In this document: positions 1 through 6,308 of the stretch, in pieces
Layout: each line of letters begins with the position of its first letter
How positions within the stretch are numbered: the first letter of the stretch is position 1
Source: Gammaproteobacteria bacterium
GTDB taxonomy: Bacteria > Pseudomonadota > Gammaproteobacteria > S144-34
Assembly: GCA_015494165.1 (NCBI GenBank)
Contig: WGBS01000005.1
Coordinates: 1-21,091 of the forward strand
Length of the DNA stretch: 21,091 nucleotides
Direction: 5' to 3'
The notes under the pieces: generated by a model
Seen by the model: the letters and a program-made list of their open reading frames with translations, nothing else
What the model was told of the DNA's origin: nothing
The model's database searches: none
Program-made: the position numbers and the translations under genes

Positions 1-50
1 CCCACAGGCGGGGTGCAGGGCGCGGGTTGCGGTTCACAGTGGCCTGTACA

Positions 51-166
51 CTGTCACCCGTCTCCCGTTACCCGTCTCCCGCGACTCCACGAATGTGCAG
101 CTCAATGCCTGACGTCTGATACCTGCCGTCTGACGCCTGACACCTGACACCTGGCACCCGTCCCCC
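51..166. repeat. Degenerate short-unit intergenic repeat
   Basis: The plus strand reads as two blocks of imperfect short repeats. The block at about 53-88 carries repeated CCCGTCTCCCG-like units. The block at about 106-163 is built from variants of CCTGACACC and CCTGACGTC. The minus strand therefore reads as runs of GGTGTCAG and GACGGGAG type. Composition and phase differ from the codon-structured DNA on either side, and no believable gene covers it. The function is unknown. It lies just beyond the terminator of the neighbouring cytochrome gene, a common place for such filler repeats. Confidence 0.6.
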
Positions 167-195
167 GAAAAGAAAGGGCGCCCGAAGGCGCCCTT
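166..195 (-). terminator. Rho-independent terminator of the cytochrome c gene
   Basis: On the minus strand a 9-bp perfect stem (AAGGGCGCC / GGCGCCCTT, plus positions 174-182 and 187-195) closes a TTCG tetraloop. It is followed by TCTTTTC. It lies 23 bases past the stop of the cytochrome gene. Stem, stable tetraloop and T-rich tail are all classic. Confidence 0.92.
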
Positions 196-218
196 CCGAT
201 CCGGCGCGAGCGGCCGGC

Positions 219-536
219 TCACTTCGACTGCGACACCATGTAGGCGACGGCGTTGCGGATGTCCTGCTCCGACAGGTCCATGCGCCCGCCCTTGGGCGGC
301 ATGGCGCCCTTGCCGGTCATGGCGTGCTTGACCAGCACGTCCATGCCCTGCTTGATGCGCGGCGCCCAAGCCGCCTTGTCGCCCAGCTTGGGGGCGCCCG
401 CCGCGCCCGTGCCGTGGCAGGCGAAGCACGCCTCGTCGAAGACCTTCTTGCCCGCGGCCGGATCGCCGCCGCCGGCCAGGACCGGACCCGCGGCCAACCC
501 CAGGATGGCTCCCGCCAGAATCGCTCGCTTGCTCAC
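219..536 (-). CDS. Small monohaem cytochrome c (class I, c5-like)
   Basis: A 105-residue secreted electron carrier. The N-terminus is a signal peptide (SKR, then a hydrophobic stretch, cleaved near GPVLAGG at about residues 19-24). The haem-binding motif CFACH is at residues 37-41, and the likely axial methionine is in GAMPPKGG at residue 79. Size and the GAMPPKGG segment fit the cytochrome c5 group. I chose the GTG start because AGGAGGG lies 7 bases before it. The ATG seven codons upstream would put that Shine-Dalgarno inside the gene. The gene stands alone with its own terminator. Its redox partner cannot be told from the sequence. Confidence 0.93.
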   Translation of the reverse strand: MSKRAILAGAILGLAAGPVLAGGGDPAAGKKVFDEACFACHGTGAAGAPKLGDKAAWAPRIKQGMDVLVKHAMTGKGAMPPKGGRMDLSEQDIRNAVAYMVSQSK

Positions 537-709
537 TTCGCGCCCTCCTGTCTGCATCTTCGCCGGTTTCGATCGGAAAGGATCGCCCCGCCGGGCCTCT
601 GCGGCCGGCACCGGCCGCGGATTCTGCCAAAGCGGGGCCCTCGCAGGCAAACTGGTACGGCCCGCCTGAATGCAGCCTGAACGGCAGGCATGCCGGAAGC
701 TGACGCAGC

Positions 710-1378
710 TCAGCGGCCGCGCAGGTAGCGCGCGTCGTCGAAGGTCCAGATCCAGCGCGGGCGCATCCCGACCAGCGCCGTCACGAGCGCCCCGTTGAGG
801 AAGGCCTCGGGCAGCATGAGCAGCGGCAGGAAGGGGAGATAGGCGTGGGCGAGGGCCGCCGGGGCGTGGCCGCCCGCGAGCACAAGCAGCGCGAGCTGCG
901 CGGTCACGCTCGCGCCCATGGCGAGCGCGGCGCCGAAGAAGCCCGCCAGGAAGATGTAAATGAACAGGTGCGGCGGCAGCCAGCGCTCGACCGCCCGCAG
1001 CACCCCCTGGCTCACGGCCACCGGCAGCACCGTGGCGAGCAGGCCGTTGACGCCGAGGAGCTCCCACCGGGCGAGCCCGTAGGCGCCGGCGCCCGCGAGC
1101 GCGAGCGCCATCGCCACCAGCGCCAGCCGCCAGCCGAACATGAGGGTGAGCACGGTGGCGCCGAGGAAATGCACCCCGAGCCCCGGCACCACGGCGCCGC
1201 GGATCGTCCACAGGAACAGGAGCACGACCGCGGCGCCGAAGAAGACGTGCTGCATCTCGCCCTCGCGCAGGCGCCCCCACGGCGCGCGCCGGGCGGCCGA
1301 GGCGAGCACGAGGCCGTAGGCGCCCGCGGCCGACCATACGAGCGCCGGAGGGAGGGCACCTTCGGGAAGGGCGACCAC
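710..1378 (-). CDS. CbiM-like energy-coupling factor permease (integral membrane)
   Basis: About 222 residues, nearly all hydrophobic, with six or so membrane segments. The stretches GLGVHFLGATVLTLMFGWRL and FIYIFLAGFFGAALAMG resemble the predicted membrane permeases related to CbiM (COG3235-type). CbiM proteins form the substrate-binding part of ECF importers for cobalt or nickel. No ATPase or CbiQ gene lies beside it, so either it uses components encoded elsewhere or it has another role. I prefer the GTG at 1378, which has GAGGAG 7 bases before it. A TTG start at 1450 would add 24 Arg/Ala-rich residues. The substrate is unproven. Confidence 0.68.
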   Translation of the reverse strand: MVALPEGALPPALVWSAAGAYGLVLASAARRAPWGRLREGEMQHVFFGAAVVLLFLWTIRGAVVPGLGVHFLGATVLTLMFGWRLALVAMALALAGAGAYGLARWELLGVNGLLATVLPVAVSQGVLRAVERWLPPHLFIYIFLAGFFGAALAMGASVTAQLALLVLAGGHAPAALAHAYLPFLPLLMLPEAFLNGALVTALVGMRPRWIWTFDDARYLRGR

Positions 1379-1577
1379 GGGCAAGCTCCTCACGGCCGCC
1401 GCGCGCGGCCGCGTGCCCCGAGCATAGGGCGCCGCGGCCGGCCCTGACAAGCGCTGGCCGCGGGCGCCCCCGTCCCGCTACAATGCCCCGCGTGCGCGGC
1501 GCCGGAACGCGCGGCGCCACCACGACGAGGGACCGCGACGGCACCACCGGGGCCACGCCCCGCGGAGGAGGAGGCCG

Positions 1578-2423
1578 ATGGGCCTGACCGCCGCCGAGCT
1601 CGTGCGGGGCACCGTCGAGCTCGTCTCGCTGCCCGAGGCGCTCGTGCGCCTCAACGCCCTGGTGGAGGACCCGCGCAGCACCACCGAGCAGATCGCCCGC
1701 GTCATCGAGACCGACTCGGCCCTCACCGCGCGGCTGCTGCGCATCGTCAACTCCCCCTTCTACGGCTTCCCCTCGCGCGTGGAGAGCGTGCGGCAGGCGG
1801 TGAGTCTGGTGGGCATGCGCGAGATCCGCGACCTCGCGCTCGCGACCGTGGTGGCGCGCGTCTTCGAGGGTATCCCGCCCGAGCTCATGGACATGGAACG
1901 CTTCTGGCGCCACAGCCTGCTGACGGGGCTGGTGGCGCGCGAGCTCGCGCGCCACCGCCGCGACGGTGCCGCGGAGTCGCGCTTCGTGGCGGGGCTGCTC
2001 CACGACGTCGGCAAGCTGCTGCTCGCGCGCCAGCTCCCGGAGCTCGCCCGCCACGCGCTGGCGCGCGCCACCTACGAGCGCATCCCGCTTCCGGAGGCCG
2101 AGCGCGAGGCCCTCGGCTTCGACCACGCAGAGGTCGGCGGCGCCCTGCTGGAGGCTTGGCGGCTACCGGAGCCGCTGGTGGTGGCGGCGCGCTGGCACCA
2201 CGCGCCGGAGCTGGCGCCGGACCTGTGGCGCGAGGACGCCCTCGTCACGCACGTGGCCAACGTCATGGCCCACCGCGACGAGCCCCCGCCGGCGCCGCCG
2301 CAGCCGTTGCTCGCCGAGGACCCATGGGGCCGGCTGGGCCTCGACGAGGCCGCCGCCGACGAGATGCTGGCCCGCGCCGCCGAGGGGCTCGAGGCCGCCC
2401 GCGCCCTGCTGTTCGGCTCCTGA
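1578..2423 (+). CDS. HDOD domain signalling protein
   Basis: A 281-residue cytoplasmic protein. Residues 18-210 form the HDOD fold: the early segment IARVIETDSALTARLLRIVN (about 39-58), then NSPFYGF, QAVSLVGMREIRDLAL, and the HD pair in LLHDVGKLLL (142-143). A second histidine cluster, RWHHAPE, comes later. HDOD proteins are usually regulators of signalling, motility or stress without proven phosphohydrolase activity. This one keeps the HD residues and has no fused receiver or GGDEF domain. The start follows GGAGGAGGAGG. It is divergent from the permease and convergent with the glutaredoxin-like gene. Nothing ties it to the metal genes nearby. Confidence 0.9.
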   Translation: MGLTAAELVRGTVELVSLPEALVRLNALVEDPRSTTEQIARVIETDSALTARLLRIVNSPFYGFPSRVESVRQAVSLVGMREIRDLALATVVARVFEGIPPELMDMERFWRHSLLTGLVARELARHRRDGAAESRFVAGLLHDVGKLLLARQLPELARHALARATYERIPLPEAEREALGFDHAEVGGALLEAWRLPEPLVVAARWHHAPELAPDLWREDALVTHVANVMAHRDEPPPAPPQPLLAEDPWGRLGLDEAAADEMLARAAEGLEAARALLFGS

Positions 2424-2449
2424 ACCCCGGGAGCTCAGGGCTCGGCGGC

Positions 2450-2698
2450 TCAGGACTCCTTCAGGAGCCCATGCCGCTGGAGCAGGCCCCGGAGCTCGCC
2501 TTCGGTCGGCTGGCCATAGCACACGAGACGATCGCCCACGGCGATGCAGGGCGAGCCCCGCACGCCGAGCCGCCGCGCCAGCTCCGGCTCGTCCTCGACG
2601 AAGACGGTGCGGTAGGGCACGCCGAGATCCCGCAGCTCCCGCTCGAGGTTGGGCCGGTGGCTGCACTGCCGCGTCGCAAGGATCGTGAGCTGTTCCAT
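2450..2698 (-). CDS. Glutaredoxin-like protein with a single active-site cysteine
   Basis: An 82-residue thioredoxin-fold protein. It opens with the beta strand EQLTILATRQCSHR, where the usual CxxC is reduced to one cysteine (CSHR, C12). It continues with an alpha helix, the strand YRTVFVEDEPELARRLGVRGSPCIAVGD and a last helix. GSPC is the cis-proline loop, with an extra cysteine right after the proline. One-cysteine glutaredoxins act by a monothiol route or bind metals or Fe-S clusters; which applies here is unknown. I chose the ATG at 2698 because GGAGG lies 5 bases upstream. No signal peptide is visible, so it is cytoplasmic. Confidence 0.8.
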   Translation of the reverse strand: MEQLTILATRQCSHRPNLERELRDLGVPYRTVFVEDEPELARRLGVRGSPCIAVGDRLVCYGQPTEGELRGLLQRHGLLKES

Positions 2699-2707
2699 CG
2701 TCCCCTC

Positions 2708-2727
2708 CGGCCGCCGCCCGGCGGCCG
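2708..2727. other. GC hairpin directly before the glutaredoxin-like gene
   Basis: CGGCCGCCG (2708-2716) and CGGCGGCCG (2719-2727) form a perfect 9-bp stem over two bases. On the minus strand the stem ends where the GGAGGGG ribosome-binding site begins. A second, loopless 16-bp palindrome of GGC/GCC triplets lies at 2752-2767. There is no T-tract, so neither is a classic terminator. They could slow readthrough from the upstream Met-rich gene or affect translation start. Confidence 0.45.
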
Positions 2728-2813
2728 ATGCCATGAGTTCGCCCGCAAACAGGCGGCGGCCGCCGCCCCCGCGCCCGCGCCGCTGCGCGAGACAGGGACG
2801 CGGCCGCGCACCC

Positions 2814-3617
2814 TCACTGTTGCTCCATCATGCGCCGGTGGTCGCCCTCGCGCATCATGCGCCGGTGCTCCTTTCCGCTCATGGGGCCGCCCGCAGCGTC
2901 ACCGCCGCTGCCCATCATGCCCATGCCCATCATGCCCATGCGGCCGCGGCGCATGCGCTCGCGCATGGACTTGAGCGCCTTGCGCTGCTCAGGCGTGAGC
3001 ACGTCCGTCATGCGGTTGCGCGCTGCCACGCGCGCCTCGATGATCTGGCGCTTGAGGTCGAAGATCTTCGAGTAGGCGCGGCCGATGGCCTTGGGATCCG
3101 GGCGATCGGCGGCGTAGAGGTCGCGCAGGCGGTCGGCTTCGTCGGCCATCTGCACCCAGAGGCGGCGCACCTTGGAGGCGGTCTCGCGCTGGATGGTGCG
3201 GATCCGGGCACGTTGCTCGTCGCTCAGGTCGAGCATGCCGAGCATCATGCCCTGGCGGCCCATCATCATGGGCATCATCCCGCCGCCCATCATCCCCATA
3301 CCGCCCATCATGGGCATCATGCCGCCGCGCATCATCATGGGCATCATTCCCATCATGCCCATGCCGCCGCCCATCGGGCCGCCCCGGCCCATCATGGGCA
3401 TCATGCCGCCGCCCATGCCGCCCATCATGGGCATCATGCCGCCGCCCATGCCGCCCATCATGGGCATCATGCCGCCGCCCATCATGCCCATGCCGCCCAT
3501 GCCGCCCTGCGGGTGAGCGAGCGCGCCCCCGGCGGCGAGCGCCGCCGCCAGGCCCGCGCCGAGCGCGAGCCGCCGCATCCTGCCAGCGCGATCGTGTTCG
3601 CCGTTGTTCGCTTTCAT
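2814..3617 (-). CDS. Methionine-rich Spy/CpxP-like periplasmic metal-binding protein
   Basis: A 267-residue protein with a signal peptide (hydrophobic residues 16-34, ending ALAHPQGG). Residues 37-128 are almost only Met, Gly and Pro, with repeated GGGMMPMMGGM units and about 40 methionines. Residues 130-225 are a charged helical part (LSDEQRARIRTIQRE, then LTPEQRKALKSMRERM) that carries the LTxxQ motif of the CpxP/Spy/ZraP group. The tail again is Met/His-rich (GMMGMGMMG, HRRMM). Met-rich segments of this kind bind Cu(I) or Ag(I). The Spy-like part suggests a periplasmic chaperone or metal buffer. I chose ATG 3617, which has GGAGGG upstream. It is probably its own transcript. Confidence 0.85.
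   Translation of the reverse strand: MKANNGEHDRAGRMRRLALGAGLAAALAAGGALAHPQGGMGGMGMMGGGMMPMMGGMGGGMMPMMGGMGGGMMPMMGRGGPMGGGMGMMGMMPMMMRGGMMPMMGGMGMMGGGMMPMMMGRQGMMLGMLDLSDEQRARIRTIQRETASKVRRLWVQMADEADRLRDLYAADRPDPKAIGRAYSKIFDLKRQIIEARVAARNRMTDVLTPEQRKALKSMRERMRRGRMGMMGMGMMGSGGDAAGGPMSGKEHRRMMREGDHRRMMEQQ
3388..3480. repeat. 33-base tandem repeat inside the Met-rich gene
   Basis: Two identical 33-base units (3388-3420 and 3421-3453) are followed by a third copy identical over its first 27 bases (3454-3480). Each encodes the 11-residue block of GGM and GGGMMPMM type. The near-perfect nucleotide identity suggests recent slippage or duplication, so the copy number may vary between strains. Confidence 0.9.
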
Positions 3618-3750
3618 GGAGCTCCCTCCTCTCACGTGTTCGGTGTCGCCGTTCCTGGAACTTGCGCCTGGGACAACCGCGGGCCGGCCGGCGACCGCCT
3701 CCGCCGGCCCACGCCGGGCGCCTCACCCGCAAGGTGGGGGTGTGCGCAGC

Positions 3751-4773
3751 TTACACCTCAAGCCTCGCGTCGCGCACGGGCCAGACGCGGAAGTGCGCGC
3801 CCGCCTTCTGGCCCACGCCGACGGCGCCCTTGCCCACATAGAACGCCCAAGCCCAGTCCGGCTCGTACAGGCTCGTGGTCGAGGACCAGTATCCCTCCGC
3901 GCATACGCCCTCGAAGGGCGCGTCCGGCGGCAGCGCCGGCCACGCGGCGTCGCAGTCGCTGAGCGACTCGAGCTCGTTGACATTGGGCAGGCGCCACGGG
4001 CACCGCGACGGCGCGCGCGCGTTCAGCGCGCGCACGGCGTCGAGGGCCTCCTGCCAGGTGCACGGCGCCCCGCAGAGGTCCGCGCGCCGCATCCACTCGA
4101 GACCCGTGAGGCGGTCTAGCACCACCTCGCCGCGCGCCTCGAAGCGGGGCTCGGGCCAGGGGGCGCCCATGCGCAGCTCGCCGTCCTGGCCGCTGCCGGC
4201 GCACGGCGCCACGCCGCCGTCGGCGGCGAAGCAGCGCCTCTGGCCGGTGCGCGCGAGGAGCCCGTTACCCGCGCCGCGCACGGGCCACAGGAGAAAGGAC
4301 TGGTCCTTGCCGCCGTAGAACATGCGCCCGCCGTCCATGTCCACGTACCAGGCATGGGCGGGCGCGCCGGCGAAGCTCGTCGAGCTCCAGTACCAGCCGC
4401 AGAAGACGTTCTCGAAAGGATGGCCCTCGGGGAGCGCCGGGCGGCGGGTCTGGTGGCTGACGAGGCTGCGCAGCTCGCGCCGGTTCGGGAGCCGCCAGTC
4501 GGCGCAGCCGGCGTGGCGGCGCCCGTTGAGCTCGCGCACCGCCTCGAGCGCCTCGGGCCAGGTCAGCGGCAGACCGAGCGGATCGGCGTCGCGCGACCAC
4601 ACCAGGCCCGTGAGGCGGTCCTCCACGGTCCCGCCGCGCACGGCGAAGCGCGGCTCGGGCCACGGGACGCCGGCGCGGTGCTCGGCGTCCTCACCGGTGC
4701 CGGCGCAGGGACGCTCGGCGCCTCGGGTGTCGTGGCAGGTCCGCTGTCCCGTCGCCGGGACGTGGCGCGGCAT
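3751..4773 (-). CDS. Tandem DUF1566 (Lcl C-terminal-like) protein
   Basis: A 340-residue protein made of two copies of one unit, residues 8-167 and 176-334. Each unit has TGQR, then a Cys pair with PCAG, PWPEPRF, RLTGLxW, TWxEALxAVRxLN, WRLPNxxEL, PALP, a YWSST-type motif and a closing WPVR. WRLPN and WSST are hallmarks of DUF1566, found in many surface or secreted proteins of unknown role. No signal peptide is evident, which is odd for this family. The start codon lies 3 bases after the stop of the YHS gene, with GGTGAG upstream, so the two genes form one transcript. The role of the pair is unknown. The several cysteines could be structural or metal-binding. Confidence 0.85.
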   Translation of the reverse strand: MPRHVPATGQRTCHDTRGAERPCAGTGEDAEHRAGVPWPEPRFAVRGGTVEDRLTGLVWSRDADPLGLPLTWPEALEAVRELNGRRHAGCADWRLPNRRELRSLVSHQTRRPALPEGHPFENVFCGWYWSSTSFAGAPAHAWYVDMDGGRMFYGGKDQSFLLWPVRGAGNGLLARTGQRRCFAADGGVAPCAGSGQDGELRMGAPWPEPRFEARGEVVLDRLTGLEWMRRADLCGAPCTWQEALDAVRALNARAPSRCPWRLPNVNELESLSDCDAAWPALPPDAPFEGVCAEGYWSSTTSLYEPDWAWAFYVGKGAVGVGQKAGAHFRVWPVRDARLEV

Positions 4774-4776
4774 CGC

Positions 4777-4974
4777 TCACCCGTGGCCGCCGTGCCCGCC
4801 GCCGTGACCCCCGCCGGGCGCCTCGCCCGCGTAACGCGCGGGATCCTGCTCGAAGGCCCGGCGGCAGCCCTCGGAGCAGAACCACCAGGTCCTGCCGCCG
4901 TGCTCGAGGCGCGCGGCGGCGCGCTCCGGGTCGATCTCCATGCCGCAGACCGGATCCTTGACCTTCTCCGCCAT
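4777..4974 (-). CDS. Small YHS-domain protein with a His/Gly tail
   Basis: A 65-residue protein that is essentially one YHS domain: KDPVCGMEIDPERAA at residues 6-20, then WWFCSEGCRRAFEQDPARY at 30-48. The cysteines C10, C33 and C37 are the expected metal-binding set. YHS (TRASH-like) domains occur on copper ATPases and metal sensors and are thought to bind copper or related ions. The tail GGGHGGGHGGHG is a second likely metal site. ATG 4974 has GGAGG 7 bases upstream. It is the first gene of a two-gene unit driven by a MerR-type promoter at 5011-5041. It is probably a cytoplasmic metallochaperone or buffer, which is inference. Confidence 0.88.
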   Translation of the reverse strand: MAEKVKDPVCGMEIDPERAAARLEHGGRTWWFCSEGCRRAFEQDPARYAGEAPGGGHGGGHGGHG

Positions 4975-5010
4975 GGCCACGCCTCCGTGGTCGCTCCTTC
5001 CGAAGGTTTC

Positions 5011-5041
5011 CTTGTAAGCCTGTGAGCGGCGCACAGGTCAA
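5011..5041 (-). promoter_or_regulatory. MerR-type operator/promoter of the YHS-DUF1566 unit
   Basis: On the minus strand there is a -35 box TTGACC (plus 5036-5041), a 19-base spacer and TACAAG as -10 (plus 5011-5016). The spacer is filled by a dyad whose arms ACCTGTG and CACAGGC sit 7 bases apart (21 bp, plus 5018-5038). A long spacer with a centred ACCT-N13-AGG dyad is the MerR-family design. The first 13 bases TTGACCTGTGCGC are identical to the site after MerR gene 1. No MerR gene is adjacent, so control would be in trans. Confidence 0.8.
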
Positions 5042-5064
5042 ACGGCCGGCGGAAGTGGGTCAGG

Positions 5065-5094
5065 GGAATAAAACCGGCCCCGGGGGCCACTAAC
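5065..5094 (+). promoter_or_regulatory. Possible ECF-sigma autoregulated promoter
   Basis: GGAATAAA at 5065-5072 and CTAAC at 5090-5094 are 17 bases apart. They lie 25 bases before the start codon of the ECF sigma gene. An AAT-containing -35 with a short -10 of this type suits an ECF-family promoter, and ECF sigma genes often transcribe themselves. This is a pattern match only. Confidence 0.5.
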
Positions 5095-5119
5095 ATGCAC
5101 GGGAACCGAGGGAAGGACG

Positions 5120-5668
5120 ATGCGCAGCCGCCGCGAGCGCATGGCCCAGCTGGTCTCGGCGCACCACGCCGACCTCTACCGCCACGCCCTGTGGCTGACG
5201 GGCGATCCGGCCCTGGCCGAGGACCTGGTGCAGGAGACCTACTACGAGGCCTGGCGGAGCCTCTCGCGCCTGGGCGGCCCGCGCGCGCCGCGCGCGTGGC
5301 TGCTCGCCATCCTCAGGCGGCGGCTCGCGCGCCACCGCGCTGCACCGGACGCGCCGGAAGTGCCTCTCGAGACCCTGGCGGAGCTCGCGGCAGGCGACGA
5401 CCCCGAAGCCGCGGCGGAGCTGGAGGAGTTGGCACGCGCCTTCGCGCGCCTGCCCGAGGCGCAGCGCGAGATCCTGCTCCTGCGCGCGCTGCACGGTCTC
5501 TCCTACCGCGAGATTGCCGCCCTGCTCGACCTGCCCCTGGGCACGGTCATGAGCCGCCTGTCACGGGCGCGGGCGGCGCTCCTCGCCGGGGAGCCCGGCG
5601 AGGCGCACGCCGCGGAGGTGGTGCCCTTCCCGCGCAGGCGTGCCCCCCGAGGAGGAAAGGATGGCTGA
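5120..5668 (+). CDS. ECF-type RNA polymerase sigma factor
   Basis: A 182-residue sigma-70-family factor with only regions 2 and 4. Region 2 spans about residues 10-75, with LYRHALWLTGDPALAEDLVQ and ETYYEAW. Region 4 spans about 108-160, with FARLPEAQREILLLRALHGL and SYREIAALLDLPLGTVMSRL, the helix-turn-helix. The last 20 residues are a basic tail. The start has GAGGGAAGGA upstream. It overlaps the anti-sigma candidate by 8 bases, so the two are translationally coupled. It most likely directs transcription of this operon and of unknown targets on an envelope or metal signal. Confidence 0.93.
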   Translation: MRSRRERMAQLVSAHHADLYRHALWLTGDPALAEDLVQETYYEAWRSLSRLGGPRAPRAWLLAILRRRLARHRAAPDAPEVPLETLAELAAGDDPEAAAELEELARAFARLPEAQREILLLRALHGLSYREIAALLDLPLGTVMSRLSRARAALLAGEPGEAHAAEVVPFPRRRAPRGGKDG

Positions 5669-6308
5669 CTGCCCGCACCCCGAGGACACTCCCGAGGACC
5701 GCCTTGCGCGCCTCGCGCGCGCGATCCGGCCGCCGGCCGGCCTCGAGCGGCGCCTGCACGAGGAGCTCGCGCGCCTGGAGCGCACGCACGCGCGGCGGAG
5801 GCTCCGGCGCGTGCGCGCGGCGGCGGCCCTCGGCGCGCTCGCCGTAGGCGGGCTGCTCGTGCTCGCCGCGCTGCTGCCGCCCGCGCCCGTGCGCGCCGCG
5901 GTGGCCCACCTCGAGCACGAGCAGACGCTCGCCGGAGCGCTCGATCGCGGCGAGGCAGAGCGCTGGCTCGCGCGGGCCCCACTGCCGCAGGGCACGGCCC
6001 TGCTGCTGGGCAAGGACTGCCTGGTGCGCGGGCTTTGGGTCAAGCACCTGCGGCTGCGCCTGCCGGACGGGCGCGTGGTCGAGGCCCTGCTCGACCGCAG
6101 CGGGCGCTGGCGCGGCCTGGACGGGCGCGCGGGGACCGCCGGCGGGCTGGTCTGGCGGGCGGCCGCGCGCGGCCGGCTCACGGTGCTCGCCTTCGGCGCC
6201 GGGGACGCGTCGGAGCTCGGGCCACTGGTGCGGGCGCTGCTCACGGCCGCCGGACCCGGTCCGGCATCCCATCACGACGACAAGGCAGGAGGAGGTAGCA
6301 CGACATGA
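5661..6308 (+). CDS. Membrane-anchored anti-sigma factor candidate
   Basis: A 215-residue protein. Residues 1-50 are charged and cytoplasmic, one membrane helix spans about 53-73 (AAALGALAVGGLLVLAALLP), and the rest is periplasmic. That layout, together with the gene directly following and overlapping an ECF sigma gene, fits an anti-sigma factor. The zinc-binding HxxxCxxC motif of ZAS anti-sigmas is missing; only one cysteine lies in the cytoplasmic part (C4) and one in the periplasmic part (LGKDCLVRG). I recognise no named family. ATG 5661 follows GGAGGAAAGG. The stop overlaps the start of the next gene as ATGA. Confidence 0.72.
   Translation: MADCPHPEDTPEDRLARLARAIRPPAGLERRLHEELARLERTHARRRLRRVRAAAALGALAVGGLLVLAALLPPAPVRAAVAHLEHEQTLAGALDRGEAERWLARAPLPQGTALLLGKDCLVRGLWVKHLRLRLPDGRVVEALLDRSGRWRGLDGRAGTAGGLVWRAAARGRLTVLAFGAGDASELGPLVRALLTAAGPGPASHHDDKAGGGSTT

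Noticed and set aside
219..2126. Long minus-strand open frame of 635 codons
   Set aside because: Only its C-terminal end is a cytochrome; the rest runs opposite the HDOD gene and out of frame with the permease and is low-complexity Arg/Ala/Gly, a shadow of GC-rich DNA.
2450..2480. Bidirectional terminator between the HDOD and glutaredoxin-like genes
   Set aside because: The CTCCT/AGGAG stem lies inside the glutaredoxin-like gene and lacks a T-run.
3686..3709. GC hairpin after the DUF1566 gene as a terminator
   Set aside because: An 8-bp stem exists (GGCCGGCG / CGCCGGCC), but no T-tract follows and such stems are expected often at this G+C.
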